Shown: positions 35,727 to 47,599, counted from the stretch's first letter. The stretch: 64,000 bases of DNA from Zygnema cylindricum (GCA_037447655.1 JBBHKE010003029.1:280190-344189), one strand, 5' to 3'. Notes: generated by a model from the sequence alone, not told the origin. Numbers and translations: made by a program.

Positions 35727-38690
35727 TCAAGGTGTTGGAGCTGGTTCACATTATTTTCTCCTTATAGCCTCATGAAAAAGTGATTTTTTTTTTTTTAATT
35801 TGTTTGTTTATTTATTTTTTGTTTTTTTTGGTTTTTTATTATTTTTGAGACACAGAAGAATGGGAAAAGGATGAATAAATTTATATGTTGAATTTTCACT
35901 CTACTTCTCTCTTTTTTTTCTTTTAAATGTCTTCTTGTTTTTTTTTTCTCATGTGTTTTTTTTTTTAATTTTAACTTTTCTTTTTTGCAGGTACAGGGGA
36001 TGCGAATTCGAGAGCCGGTTCGTTCAAAAATTTTGGCTGCGTTTTCTTCAAATTTTTTTGGGAAAAATTATTTATTGTTTTCAAAATTATCTCAAGAGAC
36101 CACTAGTTCATTCCAACACAAAAATCGTTTCCGGCCAAAATTGAAGAACACATTTTTTCAAAATCCCCAAGCACATTATTCTTTTCAATTTTCGCTAACT
36201 CTCCGAATTTTTCAAAACATTCCATCTTTTTTTCTGGATAATTCTCCCGATTCTAATTCCTCCAATCCAGATTCTCAAAAACTTTCGCAGTCTAAACATT
36301 TTGGTTCAAAAACCTTTGAGGAATACCATTTTAAACCCTCTTTTTTATCACCATCTACCTCTTTGTTTACTCGACATGCTCATTTTTTCCCTCGGAAAGT
36401 CGGTTCATCTCCGACAAAAGCTTCTTATCTCCCTTCCGAAGATTTTCCTGAAGATGACGGTTTTTCTTCACCACTTCCGGTTAAAAACAAGACCATTTTT
36501 TTTCCCGAAACTGTTTCCAAAAGGCCGAATTTGAAAAACCGAACCGCAGTTTTGGAAAATTTTGACGGAAATTTCAATGAAAATCCCCGTTTGGACACAA
36601 AATCGAAACCAACTTCCACTTTTTCTGAAAATTTTGATGAGAACTATGAAAATTCCCGTTTGGAAACGAAATCGAAACCAACTTCTGGGTATATTTACGC
36701 CCCTCCAAAGCCTCCTACCCCTTTTATTCGATCCATTCTCGATGTACTCGAAAGTATACCGGAGAGAGTAAGACGAAACTCAAAAGAACTGGGTTTAGTT
36801 TTGCGTGATGCTCTACAAAAATGGGACGGAGATCTCGATGTTTTCCGGACTGGGTCCATTCTAACTCATGTGCGAGATCCTAATATGGCTTTATCTTTTC
36901 ACGAATGGGCTTGTCAACAAGAAGATTATCGACCGAATATCGTCGTTTATACTATACTTGTGAACATTTTGTCTCGTGCAAAAGAGATGAAACTCTTGAA
37001 ATCGTTGGTCGACGAAGTTCGAACGAGTGGATTAAAACCGACGACTCAATTTTTTAATCGGGTGATGAGAGGTTTTGCGGATTCTCAAGAAACGAAAGAA
37101 GCTTTGAATGCTTATAAAGAATTGGAAAAATCTGGGTGTACTCCAGACGTCCATACAATGAGAACATTAATTCGAATTTATAGAGATTTGGGAGATTTTG
37201 AATCGGCGATGGGAGTTTTAGAAGTTATGAAAGAAAAAGGTCTCCCCCCGAGTCCTCGGAGTTACAGTATGATGATTGATCTCTGTGGAAAAGTTAAAAA
37301 ACCATTAGTTGCCGAAAAACTTTTTCAGGATATGAAGGAAGAAGGATTAGAAACCACTACAGTAACCTACAACTGTTTAATTAAATCTTTGGTTAACTGT
37401 GGGGAAGTAGATTCAGCTGTTTCTGTTTTTTGGGGAATGGAAGAAAATGGGTGTAAACCGGATGTTGTGACATATGTCTCACTTTTGAATGGGTTAAGGA
37501 AAGCTTGGAGAAGAGACGAAGCTTTAGAGGTTTTTCGCCACTTACAACAAAGTGATATTCCAGCGAGTACAGAATTATATACAACTGTTATGTGCCTTTT
37601 TGGGGAATTGGGGGATTTAGATACTGCAGAAGGAATTTTCCAGGAAATGGGACGTCGAGGATTTCCTCCGGATGTTTTTGCTTACAGTTCTATGATGCAC
37701 ATTTACGGAAAAGCTGGTCTTTTAGACGAGGCTTTAGCTTTGTTGGAAAAAATGAAAGGAGAAGGTTTACAACCTGATACTTGGGTTTATTCGACACTTA
37801 TTGAATTTTTACGACATTCCGGAAGATTCGATGAAGCAAAAGATATGGTCTCTATGATGCAAAAAACAGACGGAACGGACAAAGAATCGACATATGTACT
37901 TCGAATGCAAGGACTTCTAGATGATATGAAATACGACGAGGCAAAGCAATTGGTCGAAGATATGAGAAATGACGGAGTTAATGCCCCGTTAAGGTTATAT
38001 ACCCATTTACTTTTCGAATATACCAGATGTCTGAAGCAAGAAGGATTGGAAGCCCTCGTTCATTGTATGAGTCGAATGGGAAATCCTATTCACAGACTTG
38101 TGGTTCTCCTCCAATTGCCTGATTTTGAAGAAGAAAAGCTTTGGAAAGAAGTCTCTGAACATTTAGATTCTTTAAAAATTGCGCCATTTCGTGAAGGAAC
38201 TCATCGATTCATGGATGTCCTTCTCGCATTTTTGGAATTGAGAGGATATATTGCAAAAGCAGTTCGAATTTGGGAAGAAACAAAGCTTCGGAGGTTATTT
38301 CATCCTACGATTACTCCTCCGGAACTTTCCGAGGACCAAAAATGGGCTTTACATGTGGTACATTTTGAACCGGGATCGGCACTAATTGTGGTAAGAGCAG
38401 AACTTATTCACCTTCGGAAAATTGCGCTTGAAACGGATCAAAGTTTTCCACCTTGGATGGAAATTGTGACAGGATTTGGGTCGGGAAATAGACCTTATGG
38501 TCAAGTAGGTCCAAGAGAGAGGATTCTGGGTTTTTTAAATCGATTAGGGTCTCCTTTTGATGTGAAAATTGAAAATCAAGGGAGACTAGAGGCGAGAGGA
38601 TCTCATGTAAAAGAGTGGTTGTGCATGGAAAATGTGGGATGGGCATTGGAGCCTATGGATGATAAAGTAGAGGAGGAGGCAGTGGTTTGA
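35224..38690 (+). CDS. P-class PPR-SMR protein, organelle-targeted
   Basis: The proposed first exon ends with ATG (35224-35226) directly before a GTAAGC donor. Intron 35227-35990 ends TTTTTTGCAG and joins in frame to exon 2, 35991-38690, giving 900 aa. If exon 1 is wrong, the ATG at 36000 starts the same frame. Residues 1-60 are basic and Ser/Phe-rich, as in transit peptides. About 189-233 holds a tandem duplication around RL(D/E)TKSKPTS. Nine 35-residue PPR motifs run from about 317 to 630, each with the usual TYxxLI and (G)xxPD landmarks, for example TYNCLIKSL and DVFAYSSMMHIYGKAG. About 783-881 is an SMR-like domain (MEIVTGFGSGNRPYG, FLNRLGSPFDV, WLCMEN); its N-terminal DLH motif is degenerate (WALHVVHF). 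Such proteins bind organelle RNA, and the SMR domain can act as an endonuclease. The RNA target is unknown. Confidence 0.92.
35695..35722. repeat. (TA)n microsatellite in PPR intron
   Basis: Alternating TA tract of 28 bp inside the single intron of the PPR-SMR gene. Confidence 0.95.
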
Positions 38691-38919
38691 AAAGGAGAGG
38701 GAGTATATGTTCTAGGTTTTGGGAGGCTGTTGAGAGAGAGAGAGGCGAGAGGGAGAAGGAATTCCTGAAAGTCTCCCGCTTCGCTTGTTTGAAGAATTCT
38801 CCACTGGGCTAGGACAATTATTTTTTCCCTTTTTGAGATAGTTTTGCTGAAAAGTTTGATAATTTTGTTTTCTCGAAAGGTCTTAACTTCTACGTTTCCT
38901 TCTAGATTCTCGTGATTCT

Positions 38920-39700
38920 CCCTCCTCTATCCTTCCCCATCCTTCTCTCTCCCTCTCTCCCTTTCTCTCCCTGTCTCCAATCTATTTCTTTCTTCCTTTC
39001 TGTTATCTGTCTCCGTTCTCCTTTGACCTAATAATTCTTCACCGCTCATTCCAATTCTTTCTTTCTTACTCAATTTCTCACTTTTGCCTTCTCTTCCTTC
39101 CATTCTAGACAGGGATTCCTTTCTTCCTTTTTTTGCGGTGTTGCCCCTCTCTCCTCTCTTTTTCCTTCCCCTCTCTCATCTTTTTTCTCTCCTCTTTTTC
39201 TCTTCTCTCTCCACCTCTACCCCCCCCTCCCCCTCTCCCTCTCCCTCTTCCTCTCCCTCTCCCTCTCCCTCTCTCCCTTTCCCTCTCCCGCTCCCCCTCT
39301 CTCTCCCTCCCTCTCCCTTCCCTCTCCCTCTCCCTCCCTCTCCCTCCCTCTCTCTACCTCCCCCCCCCCCCACTCCCTCTCTTTCTTCCTCTCCCTTTCC
39401 CCTTCTCCCCCCTCTCCCCCACCTTCCCTCCCTCCCTCCCTCCCTCTCTCCCTCTCCTCTTTTCCCCTCCCTCCCTCCCTCCCTCCCCACCCAGCTAACC
39501 TCCATTCCTTCCTCCCTCCCTCTCTCCCGCCCTCCCTCTCAACCACACCACCCACCCACCCACCCTTTCTGCCCCCACCCTCCCCTCCCCACCCACCCAC
39601 CCACCCACCTACCCTCCCTCTCCCTCTCCCTCTCCCTCTCCCTCTCCCTCTCCATCACCCTCCTCTCCCCCTTCACCTCCCCCGGTTTTCCTTCAATCGC
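38920..39700 (+). repeat. Pyrimidine-rich low-complexity block downstream of PPR gene
   Basis: Dense CCCTCT, CTCCCT, CCCACC runs and long C/T stretches with almost no purines (especially 39180-39665). It starts about 230 bp after the PPR stop codon. Open frames across it (up to 246 codons, Pro/Ser/Leu only) and their antisense counterparts are compositional artefacts. Confidence 0.9.
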
Positions 39701-39770
39701 AATTATCATTTGGAATTTGTTTCGGTCCATACGTCCTCCATTTCTATCATGTCATGTACTAGTCTCGTCC

Positions 39771-39775
<5 letters not shown>

Positions 39776-39801
<26 letters not shown>

Positions 39802-39949
39802 GTGAGGGGGCGATGGAGAGATGAACTGATTTGGACGTTATTTTAGTGTGGATTATTTCAGCTATGTGTCGTTGATGTTTCTTGAGAGCTCTTCTGGCTT
39901 TGTGACAATTGTCACACCATTGGTTGATTTCACCACGTTCATGTTGTGG

Positions 39950-39980
<31 letters not shown>
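39776..39980. repeat. Poly-T and poly-A tracts about 180 bp apart
   Basis: A T run at 39775-39800 and an A run at 39953-39980 face each other. They could form a hairpin or mark two oppositely oriented retroposed tails; nothing between them is recognisable. Confidence 0.7.
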
Positions 39981-39985
<5 letters not shown>

Positions 39986-42633
39986 CAAAAAAACCCGTAA
40001 ATTGTGTGGATTATGTTTGACTTCGAATACTGCAATGAATTAAGCGGATTGATTTTCTGTTTTTTTTAGGATATTAGTTAATGGACCACATTAAATCCAA
40101 TAAGAAATGCGTGTTTGTTGGTATATCAGGGTTTTATCACACAAAAAATAGTGTGGAACATTCGGTTGTTTTCTTCCCTAGGTGCAAAGAAACGTACTTT
40201 GTAATATGCACCCCACATTCATTTGTTTCATACGGAAAGGAAAAAAAAAGTAAATAAATAAATGAATAAAAAGAAAAAGAAAAAATAGCCAGATGTTCGA
40301 TACATTTTTACCAGAAGTCGGTGCATTTATTTACTATTGGTGACCCTTTTGTCTTGATGTGATTTTCCAAAATAGTGTTATAAATTTTGTTTTACATGGT
40401 CAAAATGGTATTGATATAAAATTTTGACTTTGGTTTGGGTTTATCCAAATCTTTGACGGAAGTAAACACAAAAAAAACGTTTTATTGAGAGGAAATCTCT
40501 CCAAAATGAGCCTTTTAACAAATTCCTATTTTTTTTACATTATTATAGATTATAATTATAGAGAGAGTTCAAATAGGGAAGAGGGACGATCATCCGAGTT
40601 CGGTGGAAGGATTTTTTTTTATTTAATGAGAGGAGTTTTTCTCTAAAATGGACCTTTCGTCAAAATTATGATAGCTCTCCATGTGGATTTTAAGAGGAAA
40701 AACAAAAGTGTGGAGTGTGGAGTTTTTTTTTTAGGGGAATGAACTTAATATGAAGAGATTTGAGAAAATAGTTTAGGATTTGAGTGTAAAACTAAAATAA
40801 AGAAATGTTTGTTTATGAAATTGTGACTTTTTTATTGCACTTTTTATGGTTGATTCCTACGTCTTTTTTTTTGTATAATTATATTTAAATGGGAGTGTGG
40901 AGGGGAGGGAATGGACTTATCAAGATTAATATTGGTGTTTAGTTTTTTGGGAGTTTATATAATGGAGGAATTTTTCTTTTCAGTTCTTTGGTTTCTTTTT
41001 CGGCTTTTCTGTCAAAGTTTCATTTATGATTTCAGACCATGTTTTTTTATATAGAATTCACCTACTAAAATACCAACTCTTAAAAAGTTATAAAAAACGA
41101 CATAATTAAACTTCTTTCATCCTATGAAGCTAAGGGCAACTCATGTAAGTAAAAAAAAAAAAAATGTAAGTTGCATCGCTCACTTAAATTGTAATTGATG
41201 GGCAAAATGAAACCCTAATAAATTTTTGGATTAAATGTGGTTATTTTCTCGTTATATATGGGATTATTTTCCGTGGAATGGTCATTCGTTGAGTTTTACA
41301 GAGATGGTTGGTCATACACGGAAACCCGTTGCGGAACTGAAAAGTCTCTGCACTCTTTAAAGAGAAAAAATGATTGGCTATAAGAGGCACTTGTGGCAGT
41401 TTCAAGGCGTTTAAATGGTTTACTAAACGGTTTTTTTCGAAATTTGGTTCGAAAACACTGTGACGCACTTCCAAGAAATAAAATAACGTAATATTTGCAC
41501 GAATCAAAATATTTTCTTGGAGCCTTTGGGAGGATAGACATACAAATTCATGTCCATCCTTGGAAGCTATTTTTCATGGAAAAGGATAAAGAAAGCAAAT
41601 ATAGGAAAATGCGATAATATTTTTAATGCTACAAAATGTTTATTATTAATCGGGGATTCGTGGGTAAGCTGTTGGAGAATCCACACAAGTTTTACATTAG
41701 CTTCTCTAAAATGATGTGCAAAACTTGTTCGAAGGAATGACAAATGCGTCCAGAGACTACTATAGAAAGTACGATGTTGAGAAGTAACTTGAATACATTT
41801 CTTCATTATCACTAAATTTTTTATTTGAAACCATCGGTTTGAAATTACAAGAAAGAATCACAGATTGAACCTCCACAAAAAATGGAACAATAATTAAAAA
41901 AAAAAAGTTTTGAATGACGTGTTCCCGCATTGTTAGGGTGAGATTATGAATCGGAACTTTATTGCAACATGGTTTGACATGAACAGCAAAAAATATCAGC
42001 AAAAATAAGAGAGAATTTACGAAAAAGACATTGCACAAAGTCCAAACCCTGAGAAGGACAAAAGGGGAAGAGGACAAAAAGTGGTCATCACCTGCTATAC
42101 ATTGTCGCACTGTACTATTAAACAATACAATCTGACAGAAAATTCTAGGATTGCGGAGATAAAAGAGAGTGATGTTTCCTTTGAGACAACTTTGTATGAC
42201 AAGTCTCTACACATCTTAAATACAAACCTACAAGAAAGTCCTTGTCAACAAAGCTAGTGACCATTGTTTTTTTGTTTTTTATTAACCGCCACATCTCTGA
42301 GTATGTTTTTGTTCAGTAAATTGTTATTCATACATCTACTTTTAATAACTCGGACATGCATCTAACCTTGTCCTCCTTCAAAGCCATATAAATACAAACA
42401 ATCAACCATTCAACTCTAAAAAGTGTGAAAGAACAATGTGGACGGTAACTATTCTTAAGGAAGAAAAACAAACTGTTCCGGTTTTTTCCATGAACTGTAT
42501 ACTCATAATTTTTTGATTCGTATTCCTCAAGATCAGTTCCACTCTAGAAGTACAAACTAATCCCACCGATAAGAAGAGCACAGCGAGTTTTTGCTGGAGG
42601 AGCTGAGATTGGCGTCCAATCCGACGGTAATTA
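39981..42633. other. Gene-free AT-rich spacer
   Basis: About 2.6 kb without a supportable gene. All open frames are under 125 codons, dominated by Phe/Lys/Asn codons, with no family resemblance or conserved blocks. Confidence 0.5.
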
Positions 42634-42848
42634 CACCGTGTATCGCTATTAGTGTTAATGTTCTTATTGCCACTTAAAACATCTTTTCTACGTACACTCC
42701 TGTCGGATTTTGGATCTGACGGTTGCGATTGAAAGCTAAGATTCTCACCTTACCATTGGCGGTCTTTATGTGAAAATCGGATAGGTGTGTACGGATAAAA
42801 GGTGTTTTAAGTGGCGAAAAAATTGTTAACGCATAGCAATACACAGTG
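42634..42848. mobile_element. TIR element, ~215 bp, long-TIR subfamily
   Basis: The ends CACCGTGTATCGCTATTAGT and complement of GCATAGCAATACACAGTG pair. The match continues inward for about 60 bp through 'gccacttaaaacatcttttct' and its complement, so the whole unit can fold into a hairpin. It is a sister copy of 43539-43754. Confidence 0.8.
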
Positions 42849-43538
42849 TGGTGTTGTTTGCAAGGCATTTGCATAGAATAGTGTGGGGCGGCCGCTAAGA
42901 CTGCCGGCCGCTAATTGATGGAGGCTGCCGCTAATTTCTGTTGGCCGTTTGATAATCTAACAGTCTAGGTACAGGAGCTCCCGTCGCGTTGTCCAGCCTT
43001 GGCCGTAGGATTAGCCGTACGGAAGAGTCGCGGGATTAGATCCCGACATTGGAAAGTTGCGACGTAAGTCGTTGACGGGCATGAAGCGATTCGTTACCTT
43101 GGGGGCTCATCGTACGGCTGTCGTTGTGCTTAGTGCGCATCAACGGCAGGAACTTACGACCTTTGTACAACCAATTTGCAGTCCTGCTATTGGATGGCAT
43201 GAAAATAGATGTGCGTCGTGCCAATCGGCGCGCGCGCACTTCGAGTAACCCCGTGGATGACACTTCCCCGATTGGATAATATTAGGTATGGTATTTGTTT
43301 ATCGGGATTAAGTTCCTGATTAACCAATGAAAAAGTGGAGAGAAGCCTTGCCGATTTTTTTGGCGCTAAATCCGTCGATCTTTGTTCGAAAGCCGTCTAT
43401 CGGTTTGTCACGTCCCATGCAACCATGCAAAACTCCGCCAATAAATTTCTTTGTTAAGTTACAACAAGTTTCGGTCAAGCTCCAATAAAACGCATACCTC
43501 TTAACATATTCGAATTTGTAAGTGTGTGAGGCACAGTA

Positions 43539-43754
43539 CACCGTGTATAGCTATTAGTGTTAATGTTTTTTCGCCACTTAAAACATCTTTTCTCCGTACA
43601 CACCCGTCGGATTGTGAATCTGACGGTTGCGATTGAAAGATAAAATTATCAGCTTGCGATTGGCGGTCTCAGATTGAAAATCGAACAAGTGTGTACGGAG
43701 AAAAGATGTTTTAAGCGGCAACAATAACATTAACACTAATAGCGATTCACGGTG
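43539..43754. mobile_element. TIR element (216 bp), long-TIR subfamily, TA-flanked
   Basis: CACCGTGTATAGCTATTAGT and complement of ACTAATAGCGATTCACGGTG are terminal repeats flanked by TA (43537-43538, 43755-43756). Inverted pairing extends through 'gccacttaaaacatcttttctccgtacac'. It ends about 140 bp before the start codon of the zinc finger-PARP gene, so it probably lies in that gene's promoter. Confidence 0.85.
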
Positions 43755-43796
43755 TAGCTTTCTGGAGCTTGTAAGAGCTGATAGGAATTCTAGGGT

Positions 43797-43876
43797 TTCG
43801 CCTTAGGTTTTAGACTTTTTTCGCCTTAGGTTTTAGACTTTTTAGGGTTTTTTAGGGTTTTTTAGGGTTTGTTAGG
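43797..43876 (+). promoter_or_regulatory. TTTAGGG (telo-box-like) cluster in promoter/leader
   Basis: Three TTTAGGG units at 43841-43870 follow two copies of 'ttcgccttaggttttagactttt'. All lie within 100 bp upstream of the ATG at 43897. Plant telo boxes (AAACCCTA) occur in promoters of many housekeeping and translation genes, so a regulatory role is plausible. The units also match the plant telomere repeat. Confidence 0.6.
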
Positions 43877-43896
43877 TCTTTTTTTTTGGTTGAAAA

Positions 43897-46038
43897 ATGT
43901 CTACGAGAAAAAGGTGCTCTCTCTGCAGCAGACAGTTTGACAGTTTAGTTAGTTATCGACAACATTTAGATGCCGTACATAAAGTTGAGGATGGAGTGTA
44001 TTTGAAAAAATGTACCATAAAGACTTGCGAGAAAAACTTCCCAAGTTTTGAGCATCTCCAGGAACATATCCGTACGGCTCACAGTACCAGGATTGGTAAT
44101 ACTGTGGCAAAGGCAAGTTATGAATGGGGATTTAGATTATATTTCTGCTCTAATGTTGTCTATATCTTAAAAATAAAAATATGCGTTTTTACAAGAAAGT
44201 AGAAATTGTCAGAAGGAAAAGAGTGATTAATTTAAGAAATTAAACTTAACCCCGCCCCCCTGACTCCCTCTCGTTCTCCATCCCTCTCTCCCTCCCTACC
44301 ACTCTGCCCCCTCCCTACCTCTCTCCCTCTCTCACCCCTCCCCGCCCACCCATATCCTCATATCTCCATACTCCCATATTCCCATACCCCTCCCTTCCCA
44401 CCCTCCCTCTCCTCATCCTCCTTCCCTCCCAACTTTTTTCCCCCAACCCCTTGACTCCTCGCATACCACTATTCTCTCCCTCTCCATATCATTTGCTTCT
44501 TCCCTTCTCTTTCCCTGTCCATGTCCCTCTCCCTTTCACCTCCCTCTCGCTTCTCTCCTTTGTTTACCTTTTGCCCTCTGCTCCCTTCTTCCTATCCCCC
44601 TCGCTGCAACTATCTCCCTGTAGGCACCTCCCTCGCTCCTTCCCCTCCCTCTTCCTCTCCTTCCCTCTCCTTCCCTCTTCCCCTCCTTATCCTCTCCTTT
44701 CCCCTCTCTCCAAATAAATTTGTCCACGTTATACCATCGTTTGGGACTCCAGAAAAATGGATTGTTTTGAAACCCAAATCACATTTTTTTGAGTGAAAGG
44801 TGATGAAACCTCTGAAATTTCATTGACAAGTTTTTTTGGGGTTTTTTTCTCTGATTTTTTTTTTTTTTTTTTTCTATGTTGTTGGGGTTTTCAGGTCCCT
44901 AATATGACGCAGGTGGTTGCCTCAGGTAGCTTAATGTGCAAAGAATGTGGGCAGAAAAACTTCAAAACTAAATTGGATCTTCAAAATCACAAGCAAATGA
45001 GTCACGCGGGTGAGAGTTCTTTCTACCTTGCATTGATAAGTTTTTTTTTTTTTTTTTTTCTTACACTATTCTTTGTTGAATATCATTAATGTTTGTTTTT
45101 TGCTACTATTGTTTGTTGTTTGTTGGTAAATCTTGGTATCTTGTTCCTTGTTTGTTTCCATTTTGACGGTTTCACAATTTCCAAGGTTCACTCTGGTCAG
45201 TTTACTGTTGCAAAAAAGCGCATCCATGTAAGAAACAATACTGGATATAAATTGGTTTATTTTTAGGAATTAAACAAGGTTTCTTTGCCTTTGGATATTG
45301 CTGTTACATATATTTATTTCCCTTTCCAGCTTTGTGCTTATTTTATTTCTCTTCACTTCCCTAAACATTTATTTTTTAGTGAATAGATTATAAAATCGAT
45401 GATTTTGCTTCGCAGTCTCAATATTGTTGAGGAGCGACAGTGACGCCATTTCCATCCAAAAAAAATTCAAAACAATGTGGTGGCACGAGAAGACCAGTGT
45501 GGCAAAAATTGATTCTGTATGGAAGGTCCGGAATGAACATTTAAAGAAAGACTACAAACAATATCGAGAGCTCATTGGTCAGAAGTCGTTGGAAAACATC
45601 AACGAGATCGATGTTTACCATGGAACGACGCTCGCGTGTAACTTGGGAGTAAAAGGAAACACAAATGTATGTAACCGGTCGGATTGTAACCTTTGCAATA
45701 TAATTAAATCAGGTTTCAAAACGACAAAAGCAAAAGTGACTGATTTTATGGGGTTCGGAAAAGGAGTGTATAGCACTCCTATATCTAGTAAAGCTCATAA
45801 CTATAATTCGGGAAGTGAATTGGGATTAGGGCAAGGAAAGCGGGCAATGTTAGTTTGTAGTGTGGTTGTTGGGCGCCCATTTCTTACAAAAACTTATATT
45901 CCGTACCTTGTACAGCCTCCTGATAGATTTGATTCTGTTTGGGCAAAACCGGGAAAAGATTTGAATTTCGAAGAGATCGTTGTTTATAACCCTAGAGCAA
46001 TGATACTTAACTATATAATTGTGTATACTTACAAGTAA
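43897..46038 (+). CDS. C2H2 zinc finger protein with PARP-type ADP-ribosyltransferase domain
   Basis: The four-exon model joins in phase: 43897-44112, 44895-45009, 45186-45227 and 45416-46038, giving 331 aa. The first intron probably uses a GC donor (AAG then GCAAGT). Three C2H2-like fingers are visible: C7-x2-C10...H23-x4-H28, C39-x4-C44...H57-x4-H62, and a third in exon 2 (CKECG...HKQMSH). The C-terminal half has the PARP H-Y-E triad: YHGT (H near 193), GFGKGVYSTP (Y near 243) and EEIVVYNP (E near 311), plus a CNRSDCNLC cysteine cluster near 210-218. A mono- or poly-ADP-ribosyltransferase acting at nucleic acids is inferred; the substrate is unknown. Exon 3 (42 nt) is the weakest; acceptor AG at 45199-45200 would also keep the frame. 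Intron 1 is pyrimidine-rich, and a transposon sits at the stop codon. Confidence 0.83.
44240..44715 (+). repeat. Pyrimidine-rich tract in intron 1
   Basis: CCCTCTCC-type low complexity within the first intron of the zinc finger-PARP gene. The short Pro/Ser/Leu frames it creates are not genes. Confidence 0.85.
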
Positions 46039-46039
46039 T

Positions 46040-46433
46040 GTTGGTTATCGGGTAAAATCATATCGCGATAAGTTCGATATTCAATATATCGATTATCGAT
46101 CGGTCAGAGGCCTCGATATATCGTACCAGGACCAACATATTATATCGCGATATATTTGGTAAAAGGTGGGTGTCCATACAGATCCAGTACGGAAAATCCC
46201 CCACTGAGTGCGCGCCACCGGGGGGGGGGGGGGGGGGGGACTCTTGCTGAGGACTCCTACAGCTGCAGCTATATCCGGCCGTGTTCAGTTCATAAAATAG
46301 ATTAAACTACCTACAATCTGCCGAGGTAGAGAGAGAGGGAGAGGAGAGAGGGAAAGAGTGGGGTGGGAAAGAGTGGTAGAGAGAGAGGGAGAGGAGGGAA
46401 AGAGTGGGGTGGGAGAGAGAGGTAGAGAGAGAG

Positions 46434-46472
<39 letters not shown>

Positions 46473-46667
46473 GGTGGGGGGGGTGGGGGGTTTTGAAAAA
46501 AAAATTGACCTAGCGTCACTTCGATATATCACGATTGAAATATATCGTGATCTCAGCCGATATATCGCAGAAATATTGCGATATTAAGCTTTTCGATATA
46601 TCGATTATCGGGTACCCAAATTTCGGTGCATATCGAATATCGGCAAGGGGCCCTCGATACCCAACAT
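46040..46667. mobile_element. Non-autonomous TIR transposon (628 bp) with 14-bp target duplication
   Basis: TACTTACAAGTAAT is present at 46026-46039 and again at 46668-46681. Between them, GTTGGTTATCGGG on the left pairs with the complement of the right end (GTTGGGTATCGAGGG). The target duplication contains the last two codons and stop of the zinc finger-PARP gene, so the insertion left the reading frame intact. The interior is full of GATATATCG-type palindromes and two G runs (46220-46239 and 46437-46471) separated by GA-rich sequence. The duplication length is longer than the 9-11 bp usual for Mutator, so the superfamily is uncertain. Confidence 0.85.
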
Positions 46668-47289
46668 TACTTACAAGTAATAGCTGTTATTTTAAAAATA
46701 TTCAAAATGGGTGGCAAATCGATGATGGGGGAAAAGGAAAGAGTGGAGATAGAGAGAGTGTTTTGGGGACGGAGGTGAGAGGAAACAGGAGGTGAAGGGC
46801 ACGTATAGAAGGGGACAAAGGATAGGAATAGGATACACTAGGTCTCTCTATTCAATACTGGTTAACCTTTTCAAATGTGTGTTGTTCAGAATTTCGTATT
46901 ACAGAAGGTCAAAATGTCTCCTAAAGTTGCTATTTGAGTTTTCCAAAGTACTACATCTGGTGTGAAACGAAAATTTGTAGTTTTGTTGCCCAAATGTATG
47001 AATGTTCACTGTCTGATTCTGGCCATACTCTGACTTTTTTGTACAGGGAGACAATTTATTTGTATGTATGGAGACTATGTGTACATTGTTTATCTTTTCG
47101 TCAATTCGATGTATTCACGATTCAGTTGTTAGTTTTAATTGTTTAGCATCTAGTATGCAATATTTATTGTTCTATATTGAATGTTTACTATGGATGTTAC
47201 TTGCTTATAACTTTTATTTATAGGCTAATTCTGTTCAAATTTTAAACTCAAATTTCAATGGTCGATGCTCCACTCCACAATAGCGAAAT

Positions 47290-47480
47290 CTGAAGCTTCA
47301 ATATTTGAAGTTTCATGTTTTATATTCAATATTCAATGTTCAATGTCCGATGTAATATTCAATGTTCAGTGTTCAATATTCAATATTCAGTTTTCAATGT
47401 CCAATGTCCAATGTTCAATCTCCGACGTTCAATGTTCCATGTTCATTGTTCATTTTCAATGTCCAGTGGTCAATGTAACG
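47290..47480 (+). repeat. Degenerate minisatellite, unit CAATGTCCAATGTT-like
   Basis: About 14 imperfect repeats of 'ttcaatgt(c/t)caatattcaatg'. The reverse complement of the same unit forms the array at 53930-54300, suggesting a shared origin. It produces repetitive 'FNIQCSMFNVQ' frames that are not genes. Confidence 0.8.
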
Positions 47481-47599
47481 TGTCTAATATGATCTACATA
47501 CCGCTTGACTCAATGCTCAACATTTGGTGCTTCATATTTACTGTTTTGTGTTTATTGCTCATGTTCAACGTTTTCCTGTTTATAAAAAGTATTATTTAG

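Noticed and set aside
39084-39824. 246-codon plus-strand open frame (and antisense frames) of Pro/Ser/Leu
   Set aside because: It coincides with pure pyrimidine low-complexity sequence; no domain, no splice context.
43841-43870. True telomere or chromosome end
   Set aside because: Only three TTTAGGG units, in a promoter, with genes on both sides; treated as telo-box-like motifs.
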